This document shows positions 10,484 to 20,456 of a DNA stretch of 64,000 bases, one piece after another. Numbering within the stretch: the stretch's first letter is position 1; the number at the start of each line of letters is the position of its first letter. This DNA is from Pachyseris speciosa. Lineage: Eukaryota; Cnidaria; Anthozoa; Scleractinia; Pachyseridae. Below the pieces are notes generated by a model. It saw only the letters and a program-made list of their open reading frames with translations, did not search any database and was not told the origin of the DNA. The translations under genes and the position numbers were made by a program. Where the stretch lies: positions 316,001-380,000 of the forward strand of contig JAEMWC010000233.1 of the NCBI GenBank assembly GCA_016490735.1, written 5' to 3'.

Positions 10484-10983
10484 TTTAATCGGCAATTTTC
10501 TACAGTTAGTATAAATACTACAAGTGGACAAGTTAACCCAGTAGGAATCAGCTGGAGGGAGATAGCGACAGATTAATTAAGTTCTCTTCTGTCTGGTACG
10601 AATTTAGAACTTTAAATGATCAACCATACAAGCACCAGCCTGTATCGAGTGCGATCGTTTTCATTTCATGTGCAATTATCAACAGTTAGTTTATGAGCAC
10701 AAGTGGATAAGTCGTTGCCAAAAGAAAACATAGGTAGACAGGAGCCCATAGGCTCCTAAGGTAGATTACTCGGTATAAAGCAACCCCGGTAACGGTTTCT
10801 TATTGCAATATCACAGTAATTATGGACAAACGTCTCTTCCTCGTCTCGGCATGATGATTTCTGTGCTAATTATAACTGTAGTAGAGCGTCAGTTGAAGTC
10901 AATTGAGCGTCACTTGAAGTCGTCGATGATAAAAGGTTAAATTTTATGTATCTTGGCTCAATTCAAATTTCCCCACCACGCCT
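10484..10983 (+). repeat. 3' flank shared between GPCR copies 2 and 3
   Basis: From about 10800 the sequence 'tatggacaaacgtctcttcctcgtct' (shown in part) and the following 'gagcgtcagttg...gaagtcg...aaaggttaaattttat' recur at 14670-14850 downstream of GPCR copy 3. It was therefore duplicated with the receptor unit. The segment just after the stop, 'agttagtataaata', is also kept after copy 1 (about 4355). Confidence 0.7.
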
Positions 10984-10986
10984 TTT

Positions 10987-11014
10987 TATCATCATCATCA
11001 TCATCATCATCATC

Positions 11015-11056
<42 letters not shown>
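10987..11056. repeat. (ATC)n-(ATT)n microsatellite
   Basis: A run of ATC units passes into a run of ATT units, about 70 bases in all. Confidence 0.95.
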
Positions 11057-11499
11057 TTAATTCTTATTGTTTTATTTTTTTAGGAAAGGATGAGACTGAG
11101 ACAAACTTTCGGAGTGTTGTTCTGACAGTAAATAAAGTTTCACCTTTTTGAAAAATTGAAGCACTAGGAAGTATTAAAAGGGAGGATAGGATTAAATTAC
11201 GATGAACGGATCAAATAATTACTCATATCGAGCCATGATACAAGAATTGTAATTGACCATGCTACAATAAATATGTTCTCACACTTTACAATAAATCTCA
11301 AATTTCTCACGCGCTCACCTGCTATTTTTATTATCAATAAGAGTACAGACAGGTTAAATTTTAATCCTCAGGAATATGAGAGCCATACTCCGGACTTCGG
11401 TCTTTTCAACTTTAGTTTTGTAGATGCCACCCTCTCTGAGTGGAAAAAGAGATAGCATTATCACATCTGATTCCGAATTTATCTCCTGTGTATTCAGAC
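11057..11499. other. No gene recognised
   Basis: AT-rich. The part from about 11230 to 11450 resembles, in inverted orientation, sequence at 15890-16060 (for example 'agagtacagacaggttaaat' and its reverse complement), so it belongs to the local repeat mosaic. Confidence 0.5.
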
Positions 11500-11690
11500 G
11501 ATTCCTCAAAATTGGCATGGCGCATCGCTACTGCGCATAATTTATGGCGTCAATTAGCTCTTGCTCTTGCACGCTTACATTACAAACATGGCGTATTTGT
11601 CTTGACATTGAGCTTTGCGGTCTAAATTTTCTTTTTGTCGTCGTGTTGCAAGGAACGAGCAAGGTGACCACTTTTTTTTTTCATTGGTGT
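11500..11690 (+). repeat. Dispersed repeat R1, copy 2
   Basis: Same order of words as 4430-4605: 'actgcgcataatttatggcg', 'cttgacattgagctttg', 'gaacgagcaaggtgacc'. Confidence 0.75.
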
Positions 11691-11819
11691 CATTGATTAA
11701 TTAAATTGCTGATAGTGGAATTTGGATTATTTATATACAGATGACGTGAAAATCTGCATTTGGAGCAAGTGAGTTGTACAATGAATTGACAATTTACTCA
11801 GGTCACAGTTTCAATAATA

Positions 11820-11960
11820 ACTCTTAATTATTATTACTGGACCAATAGAATTTAAGCGCATACAAGTAGATCAAACCAGATACACATGCAACCGACGTTT
11901 GTCATTTCGAGGCTACTCCGCCACACTTTAGTTTGTACAGTTTAACAATCATTACACGAG
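11820..11960 (-). repeat. Dispersed repeat R3, inverted copy
   Basis: The reverse complement of 'tttgtcatttcgaggctactccgc' (shown in part) and of the flanking 'cacatgcaa' matches 12890-12960 and 15300-15380, where 'tcgaaatgacaaacaccaat' and 'tgcatgtgcgtct' occur. Confidence 0.65.
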
Positions 11961-12232
11961 TGCGAAAACCCCCACAAAATAGAAAGAAAACAGAACCAGT
12001 CTATAAGGCTTATATGTTTTGCACGTACATTTGGTAATAAAACTGACAGCGCCCTCCCTTTTCTAAACTTGCTAGACGTTCTAACAGTAAATGATATGTA
12101 TCGACTCCATGCTTTAAAATTCACGCATCCATGGCACAAAGGTCTACTACCAGATTTGTTTAAGCGTTATTTTCAATATGCAAGTAGCATTTACGGGAAT
12201 AACACGATATAAGCTTCCAAAAAACAAAAATT

Positions 12233-12251
12233 AATAATAATAATAATAATG

Positions 12252-12315
<64 letters not shown>
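12233..12315. repeat. (AAT)n microsatellite
   Basis: About 27 AAT units with one 'atgata' interruption. Confidence 0.95.
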
Positions 12316-12579
12316 GTGGACAAGTAAATTCAGTGGAAATAATCTGGAGGGAAATAGCGACAGATAAAGCAGTTCACATCTGTCTAATAAGAATATAGCA
12401 CTTAGACCAACTTTGTGTCAACTTCGTGTCATTACTACAGGTATTGAGACAGGACGTATAGTTAAAGTTCATTATCACCTCCTTAAATTAAATTACGTAA
12501 TCGAAATTGCCTCAATACTATATATACAAGGTTAATTTGGGAACAGAAATCAACACAACTAAGTAATTAAGTGAAAATG

Positions 12580-12652
12580 TGGCTCAGCCAGGAATCGAAC
12601 CTGGTTCTCCACATTACCGGTCGGATGCCTTAACCACTAGGCCACTGAACCA
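12580..12652 (-). mobile_element. tRNA-like head (tRNA-Thr(GGT)-like pseudogene or SINE)
   Basis: On the minus strand the acceptor stem closes over seven pairs (TGGTTCA with TGAGCCA), the T arm is canonical ('ccaggttcgattcctgg'), and an A-box-like 'tagtggttaa' is present. The anticodon loop reads CCGGTAA, which would give GGT (Thr), but position 33 is C instead of the invariant T. Two of five anticodon-stem pairs are mismatched and the D stem is only three pairs. I therefore do not call a functional tRNA gene. It is most likely a tRNA pseudogene or a SINE head. Confidence 0.6.
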
Positions 12653-12849
12653 ACCACACTGGGAACACATGTTTTTTACTGTACAACACATACACAGTGT
12701 GGCCTTCTGATGGTAAGGTCTGTTTGTATTTCTCAGAAATCCCTAATGAATCGCCATCCAAACGGGAATAGGCTGGTGATCCTAAGTTATTAAGGCAATC
12801 AGTATATCCCAGTTGCTAATATATCCCCTCCAACTCGCTACTATGCTGC

Positions 12850-13090
12850 TCCTTTGCTATGAAACAATTCATATCCAACTCGCGCTCGAGTAATAATTGT
12901 TATACTTTAGAAACGGAGCAGCCTCGAAATGACAAACACCAATTGCATGTGCGTCTGTTTTGGTCTACGTCAGATACACTTAAAGTCTATAGGTCCAAAA
13001 CATTATGTTATTATTGAGTCTGTCCCCTAAATAAATTGTCATTTCATTGTAACTGTGTTTTACCAATTTTCTACTTCAACGCAACAACTA
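12850..13090 (+). repeat. Dispersed repeat R3, copy 2
   Basis: Shares 'gtaataattgtt', 'cgaaatgacaaacaccaatt', 'gcatgtgcgtct', 'cagatacacttaaa' and 'ttattattgagtctgt' with 15290-15520. Confidence 0.75.
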
Positions 13091-13578
13091 CAACTGGTAC
13101 TATTGAGACGCTTACCAGGCAAAGAGTTGGCCACCTGCACTGAAACTGTTTGACCACTCCCTAAATTGTGTCTGACAACACTGCAGCTGATTCCTCACAA
13201 CATTTCGTTGCTACCGCAGTTTATGCTTCCACAGTGATTACGCTGGTCGGCAGCCACGCTTCACGAACTGATTTGGATACTTTTCTTCTGTCCACATCTA
13301 TAGTTAAACTTGTAAACATAAACTACTTGTCGAGCTGACGCAAAAACCAAATTTAATAAGTAAACAGAAGGCATACAATATTAATAGCAAAGATATTTGG
13401 ATCAGGGCCTGAGTCATATTGGATGACTAGCTACAGATGCATAAACATGAGGGCTAAAAGCATGTACTAACTTAATGACCAATATTTCTGTAGTTTGTTA
13501 AACAGACAAAGCTCATTCGGTTACCAAAACTGGCTTCGCAGTCTTAATCCCAGCATTTGACACCCTGGTTATCAGAAA

Positions 13579-14135
13579 ATGTCCATTCTCGGCAAATATC
13601 CTTGTGAAAACATTACTCCTCCCACATATTTATCATTTACGATGGCCTCTGGCGCTGCTATGATTTCCACCGTGACGGCCGTGGGAAACTTCCTTATGAT
13701 TCTTGCAGTTATCCTGAATCCAACAAAGACTTGAAGACGCCATTTAACTACTTCATAGCGAATCTTAGTTTTGTAGATCTTGTTGTTGGAAATATTTTCA
13801 AGTCTTTGCGGAATCAAATCGTTCATTGGGACAGTCTGCGTGACAACTCAAAAGAAAGCTTGGCCAAGAAGCTAACGATCATTCGAGAAAAGAGGATAAC
13901 CAACACTCTTGTTATTGTATTATTGCTATTCTTAGCTTGCTATCTGCCGTCATGCATTTGTATTTACATCATAAACTTCTGCATCAATTGCGATTGCGAA
14001 TTTATTCATTGGCTGCGAGATATCCACGCTCTTTTAGCAATGGCAAATTCCGCATTGAATCCATTTGTGTATGCCTGGAGGATTGCCAGTTTCCGCTGAG
14101 CTTTTAAAAGCTTGGATCGGCTGCAATCGATTTCA
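13579..14135 (+). pseudogene. Class A GPCR pseudogene, copy 3 (internally deleted)
   Basis: Starts MSILGKYPCEN like its intact neighbour and keeps TM1. A one-base deletion in the Pro-Asn-Lys loop (near 13720) shifts the frame to a TGA at about 13731. The next frame keeps TM2 up to 'VDLVVG', then jumps straight to the third intracellular loop ('NIFKSLRNQIVHWDSL'), so TM3, TM4 and TM5 are missing. TM6 (CYLPSC), the Cys-rich third extracellular loop and TM7 (NPFVYAW) follow, ending at a TGA at 14097-14099. Similarity continues to about 14135. With both a frameshift and a deletion of about 330 bases it cannot make a receptor. The upstream region keeps the branch site and acceptor of the presumed leader intron. 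Confidence 0.92.
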
Positions 14136-15059
14136 TCAAGAGAGAATGAGGTAAGAGAACAGATCGCTGTGCCCCTTCACAGTTTTCTTAAATCTATATT
14201 TAGTTTCGAGAAGCTATTTTAAGTTCTTGTTCCGAATCGTTGCGCGGTTCGGATGATCTAAACTTGTAGAGGCGCAAGGTAATTACCGGGTCCGTCAAGC
14301 TGTTTTCAGATGGGAGTTTCAAAGTTTTGAAAATAAAAACAGCTATAAAACTTAACACAACTTCATGTCATCAGTAGTGATACAGGGAAGTAGTTAAAGT
14401 TGATTATCCACCTCTTCAAATTAGATTTTGTAATAAAAATTGCCATAATATATGTACAAAAATTTAAAATGACGTAAAAGTATTGTGAAGCCCAGGAATC
14501 AAGTCACATTTAATGGCCGAGAATTGCATAGCCCATTGTGATTTTTGGGTTGAAGTACTAAAGACAGCCGTTGCCAAAGGAAAATATAGGTAGATGATTT
14601 CATATCAGCAACCCTAAATACTTATATTAAACTTGATGACGTAGTGACGGTTTTTTGTCTGTAGAAATTATGGACAAACGTCTCTTGCTCGTCTATGCAT
14701 GATTATTTCTGTGCTAACTATAATTTTACTAGAGCGTCAGTTGTGATCAGTTGAGGCTCAATTGAAGTCGATCACGAAAGGTTAAATTTTATTTATCTTC
14801 GCCCAATTTAAATTTTCCCTCCACGTTTTTTATTGATTCATTTCTTTCGATAGTGGTATAAGTACAATTTTGAATCCAACAAAACTGAAAATTATGACTC
14901 AAATTAGTCTTTTTGTTATAAGGGGCGACATAAATATTGAATTCAACCTGATGGGCCTCACGTCTTTATCTATATTCTGTCTAGGTAATTGTTACAGACT
15001 GCTTGCAGTCCCCCTCTGAAAAGTCGAAAGCCCAAGCCATCAACCAACGCATTTCAGAG
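14136..15059. other. 3' flank of GPCR copy 3; no gene recognised
   Basis: 14640-14850 repeats the 3' flank of copy 2. The rest has no convincing frame; a 66-codon minus-strand frame at 14981-15181 lies in repeat R1. Confidence 0.6.
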
Positions 15060-15270
15060 CAAGCTCGTTTCTTTGCAAGACGACGATAAAGGGAAAATTT
15101 AGGCTGACAAAGCTCAATGTCAAGACAAATATGCCATGTTTCTAATGTGCGCTTGCACGAGCGCGTGCTAAATGACACCATAAATTATACACAGTAGGAA
15201 TACGCCGTGCAATTTTGAAGAATCGCAAAATACACGGGGGATAAATTCAGCATCAGCATCTCTTTATCCC
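15060..15270 (-). repeat. Dispersed repeat R1, copy 3 (inverted)
   Basis: Reverse complement of the 11500-11690 unit, with 'aaagctcaatgtcaagacaa' and 'ataaattatacacagtagg'. Confidence 0.75.
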
Positions 15271-15289
15271 AGTCAGGGAGAGTGGCATC

Positions 15290-15520
15290 TCCAACTCGCG
15301 CTCGTGTAATAATTGTTTAACTGTACAAACTAAAGTGCTGCGGAGCAGCATCGAAATGACAAACACCAATTGCATGTGCGTCTATAATCTGTTTTGACCT
15401 ACATCAGATACACTTAAATTCTATATATAGGTGCAAAACATTAAGTTATTATTGAGTCTGTGACCTAAATAAATTGTCAGTTCATTTTAACTGTATTTCA
15501 CCAATTGTGAAAAAACGTTT
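15290..15520 (+). repeat. Dispersed repeat R3, copy 3
   Basis: Partner of 12850-13090; it begins 'ctcgtgtaataattgtt' and ends near 'actgtatttcaccaatt'. Confidence 0.75.
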
Positions 15521-15649
15521 CAAGAAAAAAAAATCTCTAAGGCGTTTAAGAGAAAAGGCGCGGGAGACGATACTTACCAAAGCACCAGACGAGTGATACG
15601 ATTCGCAGAGGAGTCACACACTCCTCTCTGGCTCCAAATGCAGTGTATC

Positions 15650-15870
15650 ACGTCAAAATTATATAAAAAGGTTGGTCACCGTGCTCGTTCCTTTGCAACA
15701 CGACGACAAAGGAAAAAACTCGAATAATAAATCTCATTGTTAAGGCAAATACACCATGTTTCTAATGTGCGCGTGTACGAGCGCTCGAAATGATGCCATG
15801 AAATATGCTCAGTAGGGATGGGTCATTTAATTGTGACGAATCGCCTTAATACACAGGGGATATGTTCAGC
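15650..15870 (-). repeat. Dispersed repeat R1, copy 4 (inverted)
   Basis: Shares 'ggtcaccgtgctcgttcctt', 'acaccatgtttctaatgtgc' and 'acacaggggatatgttcag' with the inverse of copies 1 and 2. Copies 3 and 4 are about 590 bases apart in the same orientation. Confidence 0.75.
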
Positions 15871-16679
15871 AACAGATGTGATAATTCTAGCTCTTTAACT
15901 TAGTCAGGTGGAGTGGCATCTACAAAACTAATGTTGAAAACACCGAAGTTCAGAGTTTCTCTCTTATTTTCGCATAGATTCATGTCTAACCTGTCTGTAC
16001 TCTTATTGATGATAAAAATTAGCAAATGAGCAGGCGAGAAAGTTGACATTTAGTGTAAAAATGTCATAGTGGGAGAAGACTTCCTTCATCATGGTTCTAT
16101 ATGAGTCATCCATTCGTTCATCATTATTTTTATCTCTTCCTGCCTCTTACTAGCTACTTGCCACTGCGTGCGTCTCTGAATGCTTCCTCTAAAAAATATT
16201 CTTTGTGCTGTGTCGTAAGTAGCGAGAATGCCTCTTTGCTGCGTGTTTGGCAAATGATATGACATAAAATTGAGACCTAAATGCGCAGTAAGTATTACTC
16301 AAATAATTAAAATCAGATCTGAACTTTATTCCACGCTGATGTGGTTTTCTGATTCACTTGTGAATAAAAGTTTCAACCGCAGTCTTGAATCGAATTTGAA
16401 AAACCGAAGTCGTGAAAAAAAAGTTCATTGATACTCAACTTTGACGGTGAAACAAAGATTGAAATGAAATGATTGAACACTTGTGACAACCAAGAAAAAA
16501 AAAACAAAAAAAAAAAAAAAAACAGCTGTTCATACACGGCTCACAAACTCTATATCAATGTCACCAAAACCCCTTCAAAACTGGGTACTAACAAGGTCGC
16601 CTTCATTTGTTGCTCCAGAAACAGCTCTGGCAGCTCTCAATTTCGCACGGCTTAGTTGTGCGTTTTGAAAAGTCGCACG
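15871..16679. other. Upstream region of GPCR copy 4; no other gene recognised
   Basis: Contains an A-rich run (about 16493-16522). A possible 3' splice site 'tttgttgctccag' ends at about 16617, 62 bases before the receptor start, but it lacks the tactaac branch site seen before copies 2 and 3. No other coding signal was found. Confidence 0.5.
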
Positions 16680-17609
16680 ATGTCCCTTCTTGGAAAAGAT
16701 CCTTGCGTCAATACGATAGCTCCAACCTATCTTGCATTCTCCTCAGCGGTAGTCATAATTTTGTCATCTGTGCTTACTTCTGTCGGTAACACACTCGTGC
16801 TTCTCGCTATCTGGTTGGATCCTAACAAAGATCTCCGATCGCCCTTCAGTTATTTCGTCGCCAACCTTGGAGTTGCTGATCTCATTGTTGGCCTTATCAC
16901 ATGTCCTCTGAGTGCTGTATATTTCATTTCCGAAGGACTCAAACACCCAGATCAGCAGTTCAGAGTCTGGATGCACATGTCCTATTTCATTTCTTGCACA
17001 GCGTCGCTTCTCAGCATAACCACCTTGACCATAGAGCGCTATTATGCCATAACTTACCCTCTGGAATACAGAGCAAAGTTGAACCCAGTCCGAGCTTTCA
17101 TAGTTTCTGCGATAGTGTGGATTGCATCGATACTATTCTCGTTAAATTACTTCGTTGTCGGGTACAACAAATTTCGCTTCATTTTCGCCAACACTGCTGT
17201 AGCTGTTACCTTCGCTGTGTTGATGTTCACCAGCATAAAAATCTTCAAGTATTTACACTCGCAAGTTTACCAGTGGGAACACCACAGCGGAAAAGAAAAC
17301 TCCCGAGCCAAGAGGCAAGCGGTAACTCGGGAAAAGCAAGTAACAAAGGCGTTGATTACTGTATTGATTTTATTTTTAGCTTGTTACTTTCCATCATGCG
17401 TTTGCATTTATATCATTAACCTTTGCTCCACATGCGGCTGCGAGTTTATTCATTGGGTGAGAGATATCCAGTTTGTTCTGGTGATGGCTAATTCGGGAAT
17501 AAATCCTTTTGTGTATGCTTGGAGATTAGAACATTTCCGCAATGCTTTTAAGAGCATTCTAACTTGCCGGCAGACATGCCAGAATAGGGTGCGTTTCGAT
17601 TTCATTTAA
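16680..17609 (+). CDS. Class A rhodopsin-like GPCR, intact (309 aa)
   Basis: A single-exon receptor, the most diverged member of the cluster. The start at 16680 (MSLLGKDPC) matches the family start; an in-frame ATG at 16656 is not shared. Landmarks: TM1 GN (36-37), TM2 NLGVADL (62-68), ERY at 119-121 in place of DRY, TM4 Trp 147, TM6 CYFP (235-238), TM7 NSGINPFVYAW (271-281) and Cys 296 and 300 in the tail. It also lacks the TM3 cysteine and keeps the loop-3 cysteines (249, 252, 254). Receptor wording 'DPNKDLRSPF', 'GYN(K/R)FRFIFA' and 'CEFIH' is identical or nearly so in copy 2, so the genes are recent paralogues. It is predicted to be a plasma-membrane G-protein-coupled receptor of MECA-like type. 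The ligand is unknown. Confidence 0.95.
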   Translation: MSLLGKDPCVNTIAPTYLAFSSAVVIILSSVLTSVGNTLVLLAIWLDPNKDLRSPFSYFVANLGVADLIVGLITCPLSAVYFISEGLKHPDQQFRVWMHMSYFISCTASLLSITTLTIERYYAITYPLEYRAKLNPVRAFIVSAIVWIASILFSLNYFVVGYNKFRFIFANTAVAVTFAVLMFTSIKIFKYLHSQVYQWEHHSGKENSRAKRQAVTREKQVTKALITVLILFLACYFPSCVCIYIINLCSTCGCEFIHWVRDIQFVLVMANSGINPFVYAWRLEHFRNAFKSILTCRQTCQNRVRFDFI

Positions 17610-17708
17610 TCTACAATTATCAGATGTTAGTAATACCACAAATGGACAAGTCAACCCAGTGGTACTCAGTTTGGAGAGAATAACGACCGACTAAACAGTC
17701 CTCAACTT

Positions 17709-17748
17709 TTTATTATTATCATCATTATCATCATCATCATCATAGTCA

Positions 17749-17798
<50 letters not shown>
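17709..17798. repeat. (ATT/ATC)n microsatellite
   Basis: ATT and ATC trinucleotide run of about 90 bases, 100 bases after the receptor stop. Confidence 0.95.
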
Positions 17799-17884
17799 TG
17801 TGACAGAGACAAAGTGTTCGAGGATTAAAATTACGATAAGGACATTGCTGGAAGGACTTACAAATACGACGAACAACTCAGAGT

Positions 17885-18530
17885 CTTGTTAGATACATGT
17901 GCTGGGTGTATAAACTGCAACCCGATATTAGAATTACAAATCATGAAAGAAAATAGCAAAGAGTCCAGTCGTAATCTTAAATGGAGAAAGTACAACGACA
18001 GCTTAAAAAGAGGAGGGATATATGAACAAGATGTCACGAATTACAAACCTTGAAGGTAAATAACAGACTCCAGTAACAATTCACTTAATGGAGAAACTAG
18101 TTGACAGCTTAAAAGCTTCTTAGCATATTTGCTTTCTCGGTAGCAATAGTTGTGATTCTGGGTATCCGTCGTTGTATTAAATGTTGGCTGCATTAGATAA
18201 TCGTAGTGAGTGGTCTAGTCTTAAAGTGCCAACATGATATTAAAATTATAAGTTATAATGTTATAGAATTACAATGAAAGCTAAGAGTCCAGCAAAGAGT
18301 CAAGTTGTAATCTTAAATGGAAAAAAAGTACATCGACAGGTTAATTAAAAAGAGGTGGGTATATGAACACGATTTGAATTACAAGTTATGAACCGGCTGA
18401 GTAGATAACAGAGTCCAGTACTGTAATAAATGGACGAGAAATATGTTAACCGCTAAAAGCTTCTTAGTCGATTACCTCTCCTGGTAGCAAATTTATGATT
18501 CTCGGTAGCCTACATTGTATTAAATGTTGC
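17885..18530 (+). repeat. Two-copy tandem duplication, period about 335 bases
   Basis: Words from the first half recur in order in the second: 'agcaaagagtc(c/a)ag' at 17958 and 18291, 'taatcttaaatgga', 'tatatgaaca(a/c)gat', 'gcttcttag' and 'gtattaaatgtt(g)g/gctc' at about 18175 and 18516. It is non-coding. Confidence 0.8.
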
Positions 18531-18904
18531 TCGTCCAACAGCATTTGTTCGTTTCAACACAGTTTTCTGTGTATCTAGAGATTGGCTGCAAACCAACTTT
18601 ATCTTGAATTTGGTCATTTCACATTTTGTTTTGTAGAGGACAGCAAAGAAATCGGCACCAAAATGTAAAAGGCACGCGCTGAACTTTAGCAACAACCTAT
18701 GCCCGTCTTACAAGTCAGGTCCTCCCATTCAAGCCATACTGCCGTAGGTGGTCCTTGGTAACACTGTAAATGCACGGTTTCGCATAAAAACAACAAGTAG
18801 TTTTATTTGCATGACCATAACTTCATACAGTATTGCAAAAGCACGTATCTTAACAAGAACAATGTGATAATGTAAGGAGATGGAAGATACAAATTAAAGA
18901 TATA

Positions 18905-18985
18905 TCAGTCTGATTTAGATAATATATTATTACACGAATCTAAGCAAAATAGAATGAACTTCGTCAATTCAATATTTAACAAATA
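18905..18985 (-). pseudogene. C-terminal end of the interrupted non-LTR retrotransposon ORF
   Basis: Read leftwards from 18985 the frame gives 'YLLNIELTKFILFCLDSCNN' and stops at a TGA at 18905-18907. This is the expected continuation of the retrotransposon frame that breaks off at 22784, on the far side of the two inserted elements. The three-prime untranslated part probably runs on to about 18770. Confidence 0.75.
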
Positions 18986-19172
18986 TAAAAAGCCTTAACC
19001 GTGCTTTGTTCTGTTATAAGGCACGCAAGAATTCGAAAGTGACGAGAGCACGAAAGAAGTAGAAAGAAGCACGAGCCGTAGGCGAGTGCTTTTAACTACT
19101 TCTTGAGTGCTCTCGTCACTTCCTTGCGTGCCTTATAACAGAACAAAGCACGGTTAAGGCTTTTTTATTTGT
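18978..19172. repeat. Long hairpin at the left end of element A
   Basis: Two arms of about 95 bases, nearly perfectly complementary, meet near 19078. The outer arm ends are 'aacaaatataaaaagcc' and the reverse complement of 'ggcttttttatttgtt'. The arms contain 'gttctgttataaggcacgc' and 'gacgagagcac'. The same hairpin opens element B. Confidence 0.9.
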
Positions 19173-19499
19173 TTTATAATAAAGAATTTCTTAATTTCCT
19201 CACGCATTCAGCTACAATTTTCGGAAACTTTTATTTTCCAAATCCTACGAGTGGCGTCAGCCGTGCATTTGTACTCTCATAAGGCACGCTAGAACAGACC
19301 AATCACAATCCTTGTTAGAATGGCTCAATACATTTCATTGGTTAAACACGACCAAAGCTGTCAAAATGTCAAACCATCAAAGTTCAGAAACCATCAAAGT
19401 GCAAGTTGTTTTTTAATCTAAAATCGCGATCAAAAAGCAAATTGTTCAGTGAAATTCCACGGAATTTTGGCTCATGCATTCGCTAAAAAAAGGCGTAAT

Positions 19500-20112
19500 G
19501 ATCAAGAGCTAGTACTCAGTAAGGTGAATTTTCGAGTTTGAAATGAAAGTGTAAAAGATTTTACTCGTGAAAAGCTTAAAACTTGGATCGGCTTGCATGG
19601 CGCTCGGCGTAGCGGGATTGTGTGGTTGAAAAACAAAATGATGATTCCACGGCATCACGCAGCTCACCAAAAAGGGTCACAGAACAGTTTACCCTTAACT
19701 GGAGGAACGAGTAGCTCAAACTTGGAGGACGAAGTTCTTTCTTTGGACAATTTACCGATGCGTGTTTTTAAGTGGATGTGTTTTTTCAAGTGATGGAAAC
19801 CTCTACAACGACAGGTGAGTTAAATAAATTTCAGCTTTGAACATTTGGTTCAATTGTTGCTACTGTTGTTCAGGACTGAAACTCGTATTTATCTCTCGAC
19901 TGGATGTAAATAGTAATCATTTACACTCGTTTTGGACGCAAATTAAGAAATTAGCTTAAGCTTAGTTGGACTGTATTTTTCGTTTGCTTTGCGAGCGAAC
20001 GAGTGATTTTACTCCACTTGGCTGACTGTTTTTCGACGTGCCTTAGCAATGTTAAGAAAATTTTGCCCTTATTTTATTAACACGTAATTGGAATGAGTCC
20101 TCATAAACCACT
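19500..20112. repeat. Dispersed repeat R4, copy inside element A
   Basis: Matches 23860-24465 word by word, for example 'gaaacctctacaac', 'tttggacgcaaa', 'gcgagcgaacgagtg', 'ttggctgactgtttttcgac' and 'aacacgtaat(t/c)g(g/c)aatgagtcctc'. It is non-coding. Confidence 0.85.
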
Positions 20113-20113
20113 T

Positions 20114-20186
20114 GTGTTTTCAGAAGTTGCTGAAATTGCCCTCGTCGCTGCATGACTCGGACAATTTCAGCAACTTCTGAAAACAC
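20114..20186. repeat. Perfect 25-bp palindrome with a 23-base loop
   Basis: 'gtgttttcagaagttgctga...' at 20114-20138 is repeated exactly in inverse at 20162-20186. The loop is GC-richer ('ctcgtcgctgcatgactcgg'). Confidence 0.95.
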
Positions 20187-20201
20187 GCTTGACGTTAATC
20201 C

Positions 20202-20360
20202 TTAACTTTTAATGCTGTTATTTGTGGTGTTACTCGCAGGAACATCTTCCAAATCCATCGAAACTAACCGTTCGTTTTCATACACATTTTCTAGGTCGTA
20301 CAGGACGTCTGAATCAAAATAAAAACCGAGGGAAAAATTCAGATTTTCATTTGGGCCCAT
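20202..20360 (-). pseudogene. Decayed first exon of the Crypton recombinase in element A
   Basis: A 52-codon minus-strand frame reads 'MGPNENLNFSLGFYFDSDVL...' and then 'YDLENVYENERLVSMDLEDV'. It aligns with the start of the recombinase exon 1 in element B ('MADEFPNFSLELFEDF', 'YDLGNLEENQLLAEIDI'). It ends at TAA before the conserved 'RFVKLS' part and has no splice donor. It shows that element A descends from an autonomous copy in the same orientation. Confidence 0.75.
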
Positions 20361-20456
20361 GGCGCGTTACCATAGCTGCCCGTGCATCTGTACTCTCATA
20401 AGGCACGCTGTTTTAACCAATCCGAGCGTGCGTTATATCGAAACTTTATTATAATT

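Noticed and set aside
12580..12652. Functional tRNA-Thr gene
   Set aside because: C at position 33, a mismatched anticodon stem and a weak D stem; the other tRNA-like heads in this window are SINEs.
17691..17876. Poly-Asn/Asp frame
   Set aside because: It is a translation of the (ATT/ATC)n microsatellite.
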